A DNA stretch of 64,000 nt from Fen-178 sp963722575 (GCA_963722575.1 CAVRNR010000022.1:2046001-2110000); one strand, 5' to 3'. Shown: positions 52,109-61,305, counted from the first letter of the stretch. The notes: generated by a model from the letters alone, not told the origin. Numbers and translations are program-made.

Positions 52109-55100
52109 CTACTGGACCGGCAGAACCACCGCCGGCGACGTTTGCCCTCCGATGGAAACCGTAACCTGCTGGTTGCCGGTAAGGCCCGCGGGCACCGTCA
52201 CGTTGAGCTGGTACAGCCCCGGGTAGCCCGGCGCCAGCCCGCTGAACGACGGCGTGACCTGCTGCCCGCCAATCGTCACCACGGGCGGGGTGGTCGTGCT
52301 GGCCAGGTTGGGGCCGCCAGGCGCCGGAGCGCCGCTCGCGGGTGCGTTCGTCACCGGTCCCAGCCCATTGGCATAGAGCGACAGAATCTCTCCACTGTGG
52401 GCCGGGTTGCTCGCCAGAATCTGGGCGCCGGTGATGGCATCCTGCGCCGCGATGGTGCCCCCCCCCACGTAGAACGCCGGAGCGTAGGCGGACAGCGGCA
52501 CCGTCACCACGTTGCCGAACACGGGATATCCATACTCTTCGTCGATGGTCACCTTGACCTGCGCCGACGACTGGCCTTGCAGCTCCCAGGGCACCTGCAC
52601 ATTGATCTGGCCCGGACTCACGAAGATCAGGTTCCCCGGCACGCTGATGCCCGCCGAAGGCACGTCGAAGCTCACGTTCACGGCGTCGATCACCATCGGA
52701 AGAGGCAGCCAGGATGCGCCATCCCCGTTGGCGTTGCTGAGAAGATCGGCCTCCACCATATTCGAGCCGAAGATCGAAACGTACGATCCCGGAGCCACGG
52801 TTCCCTGGTAGCTCGCCGCATTCACCACCGCGCCCGCGTTGATCGACGGCTGCGCCAGAATGTAGGCATCGAACGCGATTGCCACGCCCGCCGCCTCGCC
52901 CGTCACCGTCGGCACGCCCGGATTCGAACCCAGGATCACCTCGGCGTAGGCAATGCCATAGTTGTCGGTGGCGCAAGCCGTGGAGCTGGTCGAGTTGTTG
53001 GGCGAGCAGGCCGGCTCTCCCGGAACGCTTTGGAAAGTCACGCCGCCTCCCGGAGACACCGAGAACGTCACCGCCGCGCCCGTGACCGGAGCGCCGTATT
53101 CATCGGTCAACTGCATCCCAACGGCGCCGCTGTCCTCGCCGGGCGTGCCCTGGAGCGATCCCGCAATCGGAACGACGTTCGCAGTCACCCCGTTCCCCAC
53201 CAGAAACAGGTACGGGAGCCGCATGGTAACGCCCGATCCCGTGAGCGTAACCGCTCCCGAGTAAGCGCCTGCGCCCGGCACGGTGCCCGAAAGGCTCACG
53301 TTCAGCGTGGCGGCAGCGGTGCTGGAGCCCGCCGGTCCCAGGCTGAGGCTCGTCTTGTCCACCCCCACCGTCGCCACGCTCGTGGCCGGGCTGGCCTGCA
53401 CCGCGGCAACCGCCAGAGTCACCGCCGTGGTCCCTAGATTGGTAATGGTGATTGGCTTGGTGACCGGCAACACTCCCGATTTCACGAAGCCGAAGGAAAC
53501 CGTGGCCGGCTCGGCCGTGACGGCGGCATTCATCGCGGCGCCGGCATCCAGCCTGCCCGCCCCTAACCCCTGGACGTTCATAGGGTCGCCAAAGTCGTCC
53601 GTGGTGGTGTCCTGCGCGGCATAATTCGCCAGGGCCGATTTGATCTGTCCGGACGTGTAGCCGGGATGGGCCTGCTTCACCAACGCCGCCGCCCCCGCCA
53701 CAATCGGCGTCGCGAAGCTCGTGCCATCCCCCGCGGCATACCGGTTCGTGCTGTAAAGATCGCCGTTTGGATCGTAGTCCTGAGCGGCAAAATAAAGACC
53801 GTACGAATACGCGAGGCTGGAGTCAAATCCGCCGACCGCCAGCAGGTCGGGCTTGATAGCGCCATCCGGGGTCGGGCCGAACGAGGAGAAACTGGCGAGT
53901 TGGTTGGCCCCGGCGGGGGAAAGCCCAAACTCCGCGACGTACGTGGCCGCATCCGTTTCCGTCCCGGCGGTATCGATGGTCACCACCTGGCCCGGGTTCG
54001 CGTCGATGTAACTCTTGAGAGCCAGGCCGGCGCTATTCGAGATCATGACCGCCGGCCCGATGAAGTCCCCGACATCGGGGATGATCAGGGCGGACGAGTC
54101 CGCCATATAGAGGATCATGCCCACGGCGCCGGCCAGTTGCGCATAGCTGGCTTTCACGGAGAAATTGCACGTGCCGCGTTCGATGAGAGCGTAGGCCCCG
54201 TTCAATGAATTCGTGGGGAGCGCCGTGCAGGCCAGCCCGTTGTTGCCCAGTTGCGTGACGTCGATTAACGGAGCTTGATTGGCGCCATAGGCCGAGGGGT
54301 AGAAATACGCATCGCTGATCTGCGCCGCGATCCCTTTCAGGCTCGCCGGGGCGTTCGCCGCGTTCACGCTCACGCCCGGTGTGAGGAGGTGGGAATTTGT
54401 GCTCGCGCCTACCCCGATGACCGATGGCGCAGTGGCCGGGGAGGAAATCGAGTTGTAATAGGGATAGTACCCATTGTAATAATTGTACGCATCGTCCCCG
54501 TTGTTTCCGGCGGCCACGGCGATCACCAGCCCGGCTTTTGCCGCCGCCTCGTACGCCGCCGCCACCGGATCGCAAGGCACACCGGCTGGGTTCCCGCAGA
54601 CCGCGCCGGTGTCCAGCGCGCCGGTGATTGCTTGCGTTCCCCAAGACAGGCTCACGATGTCCATGCCGTCGTTCAATGCGTCCCTCACCGCCAGGATCAT
54701 GACATCGTCGGTCGGGCCATCGTTGACGCCGGGAGATCCGGCGAGCTTGTAGCTACCCAGCCAGGCTTTCGGCGCCATGCCGGTGAACGTCACCGTGCCG
54801 CTGTTGGTGTTCGCCGCGGCGGAGGATGCCGTGGCCGTGCCATGGCCCAGGTGATCGCGCGGCGAGTAGTCGTCCGGCGTCGAGTAGGCGGGTGACGGCG
54901 CGACCGAGGTGTCGTCGGGGAGATTCACCGGGTCCTTGGACGAGAAGCCCGCAAGCTGGCGCACGTAGCTGCGCGCCACAATCACCTTATTGTTGGTGTA
55001 GTTGCACGCGTCCGCGCTGCCGCTGCAAAGCGGAAAACCCGCCGGCATGGTCAGCGTCGAATCCTGAAAAGCGGGATGCGTCTGGTCGATGCCGGAATCC

Positions 55101-55564
55101 AGAAGCCCGATCTTGATTCCCGCGCCCGCATTGGCAACGCCGCCCAGCGCATTCCACGCCACCGGCGCATTCATCAGTTGCGTGGCGCGGTTCAACGACG
55201 GCTTGAAGCGGCGCATGGGCCTCACCGCCGCCACTCCCGGGATGCTCTTCAATTCGTCCAGCCGGCTGGCCGGAGCGATCACAAAAATCGCATTCACCAA
55301 GGTCGTGTCGGAACCGGTGACCGGGATACTGCGCGATGCCAGATCCGCGAGAACTGTCCGCTGTTTCGCCTCGATCTGTTGCCGGTACGCGATGGCCGGC
55401 GAAGTCCGCATGGCCTCCCGGCTTACAAAGCGGGAAGAAACCGGGGCATCTTCCAATAGCAGTGTGTAGCGGTTGGGCACAAACTGCGCAAAGCCGGGAA
55501 CGGCTCCCAGAGCTAATGAAAACAGGGCGCAAGACAGCGCGCGCGCGACGATTCGATTCGGCAT
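52109..55564 (-). CDS. Secreted subtilisin-like serine protease with PA insert, Ig-like domain and TIGR03437-like C-terminus
   Basis: 1151 residues from ATG 55564 (GGAGG 3 nt upstream). Signal peptide ending ALGAVPGFAQ. Catalytic Asp in IKIGLLDSGIDQTHPAFQDS (about 155), His in YSPRDHLGHGTATASSAAAN (about 236), Ser in AAGDGTSFATPIVAGAAALV (about 613); a PA-like insert (about 440-540). Then Ig/Big-like segments (DEYGAPVTGAAVTFSVSPGG) and the final ~230 residues (GAVVNAASYQGTVAPGSYVS, SPGQINVQVPWELQGQ, YANGLGPVTNAPASG), the Solibacter-type C-terminal domain. An extracellular protease for protein degradation. Confidence 0.93.
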   Translation of the reverse strand: MPNRIVARALSCALFSLALGAVPGFAQFVPNRYTLLLEDAPVSSRFVSREAMRTSPAIAYRQQIEAKQRTVLADLASRSIPVTGSDTTLVNAIFVIAPASRLDELKSIPGVAAVRPMRRFKPSLNRATQLMNAPVAWNALGGVANAGAGIKIGLLDSGIDQTHPAFQDSTLTMPAGFPLCSGSADACNYTNNKVIVARSYVRQLAGFSSKDPVNLPDDTSVAPSPAYSTPDDYSPRDHLGHGTATASSAAANTNSGTVTFTGMAPKAWLGSYKLAGSPGVNDGPTDDVMILAVRDALNDGMDIVSLSWGTQAITGALDTGAVCGNPAGVPCDPVAAAYEAAAKAGLVIAVAAGNNGDDAYNYYNGYYPYYNSISSPATAPSVIGVGASTNSHLLTPGVSVNAANAPASLKGIAAQISDAYFYPSAYGANQAPLIDVTQLGNNGLACTALPTNSLNGAYALIERGTCNFSVKASYAQLAGAVGMILYMADSSALIIPDVGDFIGPAVMISNSAGLALKSYIDANPGQVVTIDTAGTETDAATYVAEFGLSPAGANQLASFSSFGPTPDGAIKPDLLAVGGFDSSLAYSYGLYFAAQDYDPNGDLYSTNRYAAGDGTSFATPIVAGAAALVKQAHPGYTSGQIKSALANYAAQDTTTDDFGDPMNVQGLGAGRLDAGAAMNAAVTAEPATVSFGFVKSGVLPVTKPITITNLGTTAVTLAVAAVQASPATSVATVGVDKTSLSLGPAGSSTAAATLNVSLSGTVPGAGAYSGAVTLTGSGVTMRLPYLFLVGNGVTANVVPIAGSLQGTPGEDSGAVGMQLTDEYGAPVTGAAVTFSVSPGGGVTFQSVPGEPACSPNNSTSSTACATDNYGIAYAEVILGSNPGVPTVTGEAAGVAIAFDAYILAQPSINAGAVVNAASYQGTVAPGSYVSIFGSNMVEADLLSNANGDGASWLPLPMVIDAVNVSFDVPSAGISVPGNLIFVSPGQINVQVPWELQGQSSAQVKVTIDEEYGYPVFGNVVTVPLSAYAPAFYVGGGTIAAQDAITGAQILASNPAHSGEILSLYANGLGPVTNAPASGAPAPGGPNLASTTTPPVVTIGGQQVTPSFSGLAPGYPGLYQLNVTVPAGLTGNQQVTVSIGGQTSPAVVLPVQ

Positions 55565-55689
55565 ATTCCTCCAGACGCTTATTGTTACATGCAGGTTTCG
55601 CAAGTTAAGTGAGCGAGAGCACCTAACCTGTTCTTGCAGCTCTCTGCGCCCTCCGCTCCCTCTGCGCCCTCAGCTCTTGACTTTCTTAA

Positions 55690-55734
55690 TTCTTCTCGGC
55701 GTTTTTCTCTGCGTCTCCGCGTCTCCGCGTCGAA
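55690..55734. repeat. 45-bp dispersed repeat, second copy
   Basis: Matches 18959-19003 at 43 of 45 positions (TTCTTCTCGGCGTTTTTCTC, then TGCGTCTCCGCG). Here it is next to the 3' end of the histidine-kinase gene without the inverted-repeat partner. Confidence 0.7.
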
Positions 55735-55746
55735 AAGATTCCCCCG

Positions 55747-57051
55747 CTACGCCACCGGCAGCTCCATCTCCACCTCCAACCCCGGCCGCGCGTTTCTCGC
55801 GCGTATGCTGCCCTTGTGCAGTTCCACAGCGCGGCGCGCGATCGAGAGGCCCAGCCCGATGCCGCCGCTCGCCCGGTCGCGGTCCCCTTCCACCCGGTAG
55901 AATGCGTCGAACAGCCGCGGCAAGGCCTCTTCCGGCACGCCCGAACCCTGGTCCCGCACTCCCACCACGGCTTTGCCGCCGTCGCGCGCCAGGGAGACCT
56001 CCACCGCCGTTTCCCTGGGCGCGTGGCGGATGGCGTTGCGAATCACGTTCTCCACCGCGCGGCGCAGCAGTTCCGGATCGCCCGCCACCGTCACCGGCTC
56101 GCGCTTCTCGTACTTCAGCTCGCAGCCGTGCGCGGCCGCTTCGATCGAGGCATCGTCCACCAGTTGCCGCACCAGCTCGTCGAGGCGCAGCGGGGCGTGG
56201 CGCAGCGAAGAGGGGTCGCCTTCCGCCCGGGTCACCTGGAGGAGTTGGCCCACCAGTGCGTTGAGCCGGTCGGATTCCTTCTGAATGCGGTTCAAGGCCA
56301 GGTTGGGATCGTCGCCCGAGCGCGCCAGTTCCACCGCCACGCCCAGGCGCGCCAGCGGCGACCGCAGCTCGTGAGAAATGTCCAGCAGCAGCCTGCGTTC
56401 GGCGGTCAGCAAGGTCTCCGTCCGTTCCGCCATGCGGTCGAACGTGCGCGCGAGCTGGCCCAGTTCGTCGCTGCGGTTCGAGCCCACCCGCGCGGAAAGG
56501 TCGCCGCGCCCGAACCGTTCCACCGCCTTTTCGAGCTGGCGCACTGGGCTGGTCAGGTACAATGCCAGCCAGTAGCACAGCAGCACGCCCGCCGCCATCA
56601 CGAACACGTGCTCCGGCAGCAGAAACCAGGACCCCACCCGCACCCGCGGCACAATGAAGAAGAACCAGTAGCGGCCGTCCCCGGCGGCGCGCGACACCAT
56701 GGCATCGCCCGTGCGAAAGATCTGGAAGAAATAGGGGCGCCGCGCGCGCCGTACCAGGTCGGATCGGTCCTGGTTGGTCAGCAGGTCGCGCCCGGTCTCG
56801 TCGGTGAGAATGCCCCTGGCGTCGTAGACCCGGTCGAGCGTATCCAGAAACTCCTGCAATCCCGGCCGCCCGCCAATTTCGTATGCCGAACGCGCCTCCT
56901 CGAGCTGGAATGTGACCAGCCGCGCCACCGGCGCCCGCTCGTCGGAAGCGTTCTCATTGACGTTCAGCGCCGAGATGAACGCCGACCCCACCACCGTGAC
57001 GGCCAGGGTGAACCAGAACCACAGCAGGATTTTGGCGAACAGCGATTTCAT
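55747..57051 (-). CDS. Sensor histidine kinase, CpxA/EnvZ-like
   Basis: 434 residues. TM1 (ILLWFWFTLAVTVVGSAFIS), periplasmic domain about 35-155, TM2 (HVFVMAAGVLLCYWLALYLT), HAMP, H-box LLLDISHELRSPLARLGVAV (phospho-His about 225), N-box ENVIRNAIRHAP, G-boxes GVRDQGSGVPEEALPRLFD and GGIGLGLSIARRAVELHKGS. ATGA overlap with the response regulator. Confidence 0.93.
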   Translation of the reverse strand: MKSLFAKILLWFWFTLAVTVVGSAFISALNVNENASDERAPVARLVTFQLEEARSAYEIGGRPGLQEFLDTLDRVYDARGILTDETGRDLLTNQDRSDLVRRARRPYFFQIFRTGDAMVSRAAGDGRYWFFFIVPRVRVGSWFLLPEHVFVMAAGVLLCYWLALYLTSPVRQLEKAVERFGRGDLSARVGSNRSDELGQLARTFDRMAERTETLLTAERRLLLDISHELRSPLARLGVAVELARSGDDPNLALNRIQKESDRLNALVGQLLQVTRAEGDPSSLRHAPLRLDELVRQLVDDASIEAAAHGCELKYEKREPVTVAGDPELLRRAVENVIRNAIRHAPRETAVEVSLARDGGKAVVGVRDQGSGVPEEALPRLFDAFYRVEGDRDRASGGIGLGLSIARRAVELHKGSIRARNARPGLEVEMELPVA

Positions 57052-57740
57052 TCCGCCCCGGCGTCCTCCGGCGTGCGGCAGAACTGGTAGCCCACGCCGC
57101 GAATCGTCTTGATCAAGGCCTCGCCATCTTCGAGCTTCTTGCGCAGATGGCTGATGTGCATATCGATGGACCGGTCAAACGGCGTCGCCTTGCGATTGTA
57201 GAAGTTCTCCATCAGGCGGTCCCTCGACAGCACGCGGCCCGCGGACCGCATCAGCATCTCCAGAATATCGAATTCGAAGGTGGTCAGCTCAACGCGCGCA
57301 CCGCCGGCGAAGACCTCGCGCGCGCCCCGGTCGAGCGTCACCCCGTTCACTTCCAGCCGCCCCGGGCTGGCCGCGGGCCGCGGTTCATAGCGCCGCAGAA
57401 TGGCCCGGATCCGCGCCGCCAGCTCGCGCGGGTTAAACGGCTTGGGCAGGTAGTCGTCGGCCCCCAGATCCAGACCCACGATGCGGTCCACATCTTCCCC
57501 GCGCGCCGTCAGCATCATCACCGGCACCTTGCTCCCGGGGCGCAGACGGCGCAAAATCTCGAAGCCATCGATGCCCGGCAGCATGACATCCAGCACCACC
57601 AGGTCGACGCCCGCCCCCCGCGCCTTCTCCAGACCCCGGTTGCCTTCGTGCTCGCAAGCCACCGTAAACCCTTCGCGCTGCAAGAACTCCCCCAGCAGCG
57701 AGCAGAGCTCCGCGTCGTCGTCGATCAACAAGATGTGCAC
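57048..57740 (-). CDS. OmpR/CpxR-family response regulator
   Basis: 230 residues. Receiver LLIDDDAELCSLLGEFLQRE, DLVVLDVMLPGIDGFEILRR (phospho-Asp about 52), LDLGADDYLPKPFNPRELA; C-terminal winged helix TTFEFDILEMLMRSAGRVLS ending SHLRKKLEDGEALIKTIRGV. Cognate of the downstream kinase. Divergent from the Spy/CpxP-like gene, with about 64 bp between, which suggests control of that gene. Confidence 0.93.
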   Translation of the reverse strand: MHILLIDDDAELCSLLGEFLQREGFTVACEHEGNRGLEKARGAGVDLVVLDVMLPGIDGFEILRRLRPGSKVPVMMLTARGEDVDRIVGLDLGADDYLPKPFNPRELAARIRAILRRYEPRPAASPGRLEVNGVTLDRGAREVFAGGARVELTTFEFDILEMLMRSAGRVLSRDRLMENFYNRKATPFDRSIDMHISHLRKKLEDGEALIKTIRGVGYQFCRTPEDAGAE

Positions 57741-57804
57741 GGCTAAAATTTACCACGCTTGGCGCAACCATCGCGGTCGTTTCGGGTTTTACGCAGTACC
57801 ACCC

Positions 57805-58260
57805 ATGTATCGGCATCTCATGAGATTCTCAGTAGTCGCGGCGCTGGCAGCCGGAATGGTCTGTGCCCAAGCGCCCTCCACAACCAGCGGCAAAGCCCCT
57901 GTGCGCCGCCGCATAGCCCAGGCTCTCAACCTGACCAACGTCCAGAAGCAGCAGGCCCAGGCGATCATCCAGCAGACGCGGCAGACGGTGCAGCCGCTGA
58001 GACAGCAGTCGAAGCAAAACCACCAGGCGCTGATGGCCGCCATCCAGGCCGGCAAGGGCGACGTCGAGATTCACCAACTCGCCCTCACCCAAGGAAACCT
58101 CGCGGGCCAGTTGGTGGCCGCACGCGCCGAAGCCTTGGCAAATTTCTATGGCACGCTGACCCCGGAGCAGCGCGCCAAGGCCGATCTGATGCGCCAACAG
58201 TTGCGTCGGATGATCAAACAGCGCGTCCAGCAGCGCCTTACCCAGGGCGGCAACGGCTGA
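57805..58260 (+). CDS. Spy/CpxP-like periplasmic LTxxQ protein
   Basis: 151 residues. Signal peptide RHLMRFSVVAALAAGMVCAQ; two LTxxQ-like motifs (LNLTNVQKQQAQAI about 42, LTPEQRAKADLM about 123) in an all-helical, Gln/Arg-rich chain. CpxP/Spy proteins are periplasmic chaperones that report envelope stress; here it is divergent from a CpxR/CpxA-like pair. ATG 57805 or 57820 are both possible. Confidence 0.8.
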   Translation: MYRHLMRFSVVAALAAGMVCAQAPSTTSGKAPVRRRIAQALNLTNVQKQQAQAIIQQTRQTVQPLRQQSKQNHQALMAAIQAGKGDVEIHQLALTQGNLAGQLVAARAEALANFYGTLTPEQRAKADLMRQQLRRMIKQRVQQRLTQGGNG

Positions 58261-58287
58261 TTTCGCGGGCGCGCCGCCGCCGCCCGC

Positions 58288-58529
58288 CCAATGCCACTTA
58301 AATACGCCGCTGCGGAGTCCAGAATAAATCGTGGCAGCATTACAGTTCCTGGTGGTCTGCGGCGCACCGTGGAGCAGGCGTTTCGCCTGCCATGCCGGTA
58401 TTCCTACCGGCATTCCCCGATTAACGTCGGCACGGACGCCGGCGTGGCAACCTGATAGGTCGCTCCACGGATCGAGCGCAGGCGCATTTCTTGCGTCGCA
58501 CCACACCAGGCTTATCTAAGTGGCATTGG
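58288..58529. repeat. Nested inverted-repeat element (MITE/REP-like)
   Basis: Outer arms CCAATGCCACTTA / TAAGTGGCATTGG (58288-58300; 58517-58529). Inside, CCGTGGAGC (58367-58375) pairs with GCTCCACGG (58462-58470) around two hairpins: GCAGGCG-TTT-CGCCTGC (58374-58390) and ATGCCGGTA-TTCC-TACCGGCAT (58392-58413). No reading frame. It truncates the PIN toxin relic to its right. Confidence 0.65.
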
Positions 58530-58586
58530 CCGCTCCGCCGCCCTCCGGTCCTCGTTCGGCCCGGGCAGGTCCGCTCGCCCCCGGCT

Positions 58587-58625
58587 CTTGGCGAGGGCGC
58601 TCGAATCGAAGAAATAGCGGCCTAC
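58587..58625 (-). pseudogene. Extreme N-terminal remnant of a PIN-domain toxin
   Basis: Directly after the antitoxin fragment stop, the minus strand reads (V)GRYFFDSSALAK, the usual first strand of a PIN nuclease with its catalytic Asp, then loses homology about 58586 where the inverted-repeat element begins. Start codon position holds GTA. Confidence 0.5.
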
Positions 58626-58775
58626 TCAGAACCGGTCCTCACGCCGCTCGCCGATATCAGCCGCGAGGGAGCCGGGAATCCGCGACAGAATGCTCCGCAC
58701 CTCTTCCAGGCTTGGGATGTGGTCCGCCTGCTGGATCTCTTTGCGAGCGCTCTCCACAAACGCGTAGTCGATCAT
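58626..58775 (-). pseudogene. Antitoxin fragment upstream of the PIN remnant
   Basis: 49 codons from ATG 58775: MIDYAFVESARKEIQQADHI, SLEEVRSILSRIPGSLAADI, ending EDRF. The frame extends upstream (TEDLLAS) but has no start codon before a stop; that region runs into the REP hairpin. Looks like the C-terminal part of a VapB-type antitoxin whose 5' end was replaced. Confidence 0.5.
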
Positions 58776-58932
58776 GGAAGCGAGCAGATCTTCCGTGGAG
58801 TGCTCTGTTGCCGGCGGTAGGGTGGGTGCGCGACATGAAACTGGCGGATTCTCCGATTCCGAAGCGAATCGCCGGAATCTAGGCGTATCTTCAGCCCGTC
58901 AGGGCGAAACAGAGTAGCCCACGGCGCAAGCC

Positions 58933-60271
58933 GAATATGCGTTAACCTAAGTCTTGCCTTCACTCTGAAACTAGCGTATGCTGTTGCTGTGACGAACTTG
59001 ACGGAGCGCACTGCGGTACTCGACAGTTGGGGAATCCTGTGCACGTTCCTGCCAGAGGATTGGGCTGATCAGGCATGGGAACTCGGCGTCATGCAGCGGG
59101 CACGCTATATCAAGGATCCAGCGGTCGTGCTCCGGTTGCTGCTCATGCATGTTGGGGCCGGTTGCTCGCTGGCGGAGACCGCCGCGCGCTGCCGGGCGGC
59201 TGGACTGGCGCAGATCAGTTCGGTGGGCGTGTTTAAGAGACTGCGTGCCGCGGAGCCGTGGTTTCGCTGGCTAGCCCTGCAGATGCGAGGGGCAACCACG
59301 TTGCCCATGCAACTGCTGGGGCGCCGCCTTCGCGCCGTGGATGCAACGTCGGTTCACGAACCCGGAACAACGGGAACTGACTGGAAACTCCACTATTGCG
59401 TGAATTTGGGCGATCTGCACTGCGATTTTTTTCAACTGACCGATATCCGGGAAGGAGGCGAGACGTTTCGGCGCGTGCCCGTCGTGCCTGGCGACGTTCT
59501 GATGGGAGACCGTGTTTACGCAGCGCCGCCCGGCGTGTCGCATGTCGTGAGCCGGGGAGGCGACGTGATCGTCCGGCTGAATCGTGCGGCCCTGCCGTTG
59601 TATGAACCGAGTGGCGAGCGCATAGAGTTACTGCCCCGTTTGCGCCAACTAGGGGAAAAGCCGCGCGAGTATCAGGCGCATGTCAAGGACCCGCGCGGAG
59701 GTTGGATTCATGGGCGGTTACTCGCTCTGCGGCAGAGCGTAGAAGCGACCCGATGGGCGCAGAAGCGGATGCAGCGCCGCGCCCAGCGCAGCCAAGAGAC
59801 GGTCTCCCGTGAATCGTTGGAATGCGCGGAGTATTTCATGGTGTGGTCAACGTTACCTGCTGCGGTGCCCACCGCGCAAATACTGGAGTTCTACCGATTG
59901 CGTTGGCAAATCGAGTTGGTTTTCAAACGCATGAAATCGATATTAGGCGTTGGCCATTTGCCCCAGAAGGACCCCCTCAGTGCGCAGGCTTGGCTGGAGG
60001 GAAAGCTGTTTGTGGGTTTGCTGATCGAGCGCATGATCCACACTGCAGAAGCTATTTCCCCCTGGGGCTACACCTTGGCAGCCTCGCCGCAGCCGCTGGC
60101 GCGAGGTTGAGTTTCTTTACAGACAAGTCGGCGCTGCGCTCCTGACACCCCAGGACCTCTCGACCGTCCTTGACAACTGGGATGCGATCACCAAGGTTCT
60201 CGCGGAACCGCACCGAAGGCGGCGTCGCTTCAATTTCAGAGCGTAGGGCCTCCTTAGGTTAACGCATATTC
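58933..60271 (+). mobile_element. IS4-family insertion sequence with 10-bp target duplication
   Basis: 1339 bp bounded by perfect 19-bp inverted repeats (GAATATGCGTTAACCTAAG at 58933-58951; complement at 60253-60271). The 10-bp GGCGCAAGCC occurs on both sides (58923-58932; 60272-60281), a clean target duplication within the IS4-family range. It carries one transposase gene with a 3' frameshift. Confidence 0.88.
58989..60246 (+). pseudogene. IS4-family transposase, frameshifted near the C-terminus
   Basis: 373 residues in frame to 60110: AVDATSVHEPGTTGTDW (first Asp), GDVLMGDRVYAAPPGVSHV (second Asp), YRLRWQIELVFKRMKSILGV (YREK motif with Glu). After AASPQPLARG the frame stops, but the next frame continues REVEFLYRQVGAALLTPQDL, STVLDNWDAITKVLAEPHRR to a TAG at 60246. 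One extra base in CGCCGCAGCCGC (about 60090) explains it. The catalytic core is intact, so activity may be reduced rather than lost. Confidence 0.8.
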
Positions 60272-60459
60272 GGCGCAAGCCGTGGGACTGGAGAACAACC
60301 GGGGCAGCCCCCGGAGGGGGCGGAAGAACGTTCTTTTATCCCCCCCCGGGCTTGGTCGATTTCGCAATTCTCCCACGGATCGCGCCGTGGGCTACTTTCT
60401 TTCGCTCTTACGGAGCTTCACCTGCGGACGTCACTTTCGTGTCGCGCGCCCCGGTGGCG

Positions 60460-60490
60460 TATACTAAAGCCGAACTAATTAATCGGTTCG
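60460..60490 (+). promoter_or_regulatory. Promoter and possible operator of the Phd-like antitoxin
   Basis: TATACT (60460-60465) is a good -10; CGAAC...GTTCG (60471-60475, 60486-60490) is a short inverted repeat at the predicted start of transcription. Confidence 0.4.
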
Positions 60491-60526
60491 AGTGAGCATT
60501 TGAGCATCGGGCCATCTCCAACAGCT

Positions 60527-60831
60527 ATGACCAACCTCGTATCGGCCCTGACTGCCCGCACCCAGTTCGGGCAAATCCTGATGCGGGCCACGCAGAAGAA
60601 CGAGCGGTTTGTCGTCGGTCGCCGGGGCGCGCCCAGCGTTGTCATTATGAGCGTTCGCGACTACATGCGCACCTGTGCCCCGTCCCCGAAGAATTGAGGG
60701 CCATGCAGGCAACAGCCAAACGGACCGGCGCCAATAGCCTGACAACCGGCCAGGTCAATCGCATTGTGGCCGCGCCCCGCCGCGAACGGAAACCTCCGCT
60801 TACATGGCTATCTTCCACTGTCTTGCAAATG
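60527..60831 (+). pseudogene. Phd/YefM-family antitoxin with frameshift
   Basis: ATG 60527: TNLVSALTARTQFGQILMRA, ERFVVGRRGAPSVVIMSVRD, YMRTCAPSPKN then stop at 60697. In the shifted frame the family continuation PEELRAMQATAKRTGANSLT, TGQVNRIVAA is present. A one-base indel at GCCCCGTCCCC (about 60680) splits it. No toxin follows. Confidence 0.65.
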
Positions 60832-60861
60832 AAATATATCTGGAACTTCTAGGATGAGAAC

Positions 60862-61305
60862 ATGAAAAAGTCGGGCGCGAGCCAAGGCCAGCCGGCATCG
60901 GAGCTGATCTCGAAAAGAATCGCCGAACTTGGGGACTGGCGCGGGGAAACCCTCGGCAGAATGCGCAAGCTGATCAAGGAAGCAGACCCGGACGTTGTCG
61001 AGGAGTGGAAGTGGAGGGGCACTCCGGTCTGGTCGCACGACGGCATCGTCTGCACTGGCGAATCCTATAAGAATGTCGTGAAGCTTACCTTCGCCAAGGG
61101 CGCGTCTCTGAAGGATCCGGCCCGTCTCTTCAACTCGAGTCTCGACGGAAACGTACGCCGCGCGATCGACATCCACGAAGGAGAAGAAGTTGACGAGTCC
61201 GCCTTCCAGGAGCTTGTTCGCCAAGCGGCCGCCCTCAACAGTTCCGGCAAGTCGAAGCCTTCGAGGAAAGCGGCCAAAAATAGCACAACTGAGGGGTTGT
61301 CGTAA
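60862..61305 (+). CDS. DUF1801-domain protein
   Basis: 147 residues. DWRGETLGRMRKLIKEADPD, VVEEWKWRGTPVWSHDGIVC, NVVKLTFAKGASLKDPARLF is the DUF1801 (YdhG-like) fold. C-terminal Ser/Lys tail. Function unknown. Confidence 0.85.
   Translation: MKKSGASQGQPASELISKRIAELGDWRGETLGRMRKLIKEADPDVVEEWKWRGTPVWSHDGIVCTGESYKNVVKLTFAKGASLKDPARLFNSSLDGNVRRAIDIHEGEEVDESAFQELVRQAAALNSSGKSKPSRKAAKNSTTEGLS

Larger units (their letters stand above)
58918..60289. repeat. REP hairpin interrupted by the IS4-family element
   Basis: Removing the IS and one target copy restores CCCACGGC-GCAA-GCCGTGGG, a perfect 8-bp stem. A partner hairpin CCCACGG-ATCGCG-CCGTGGG lies at 60372-60391, so the original was a two-hairpin REP unit flanking a G/C-rich segment. 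Confidence 0.7.
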
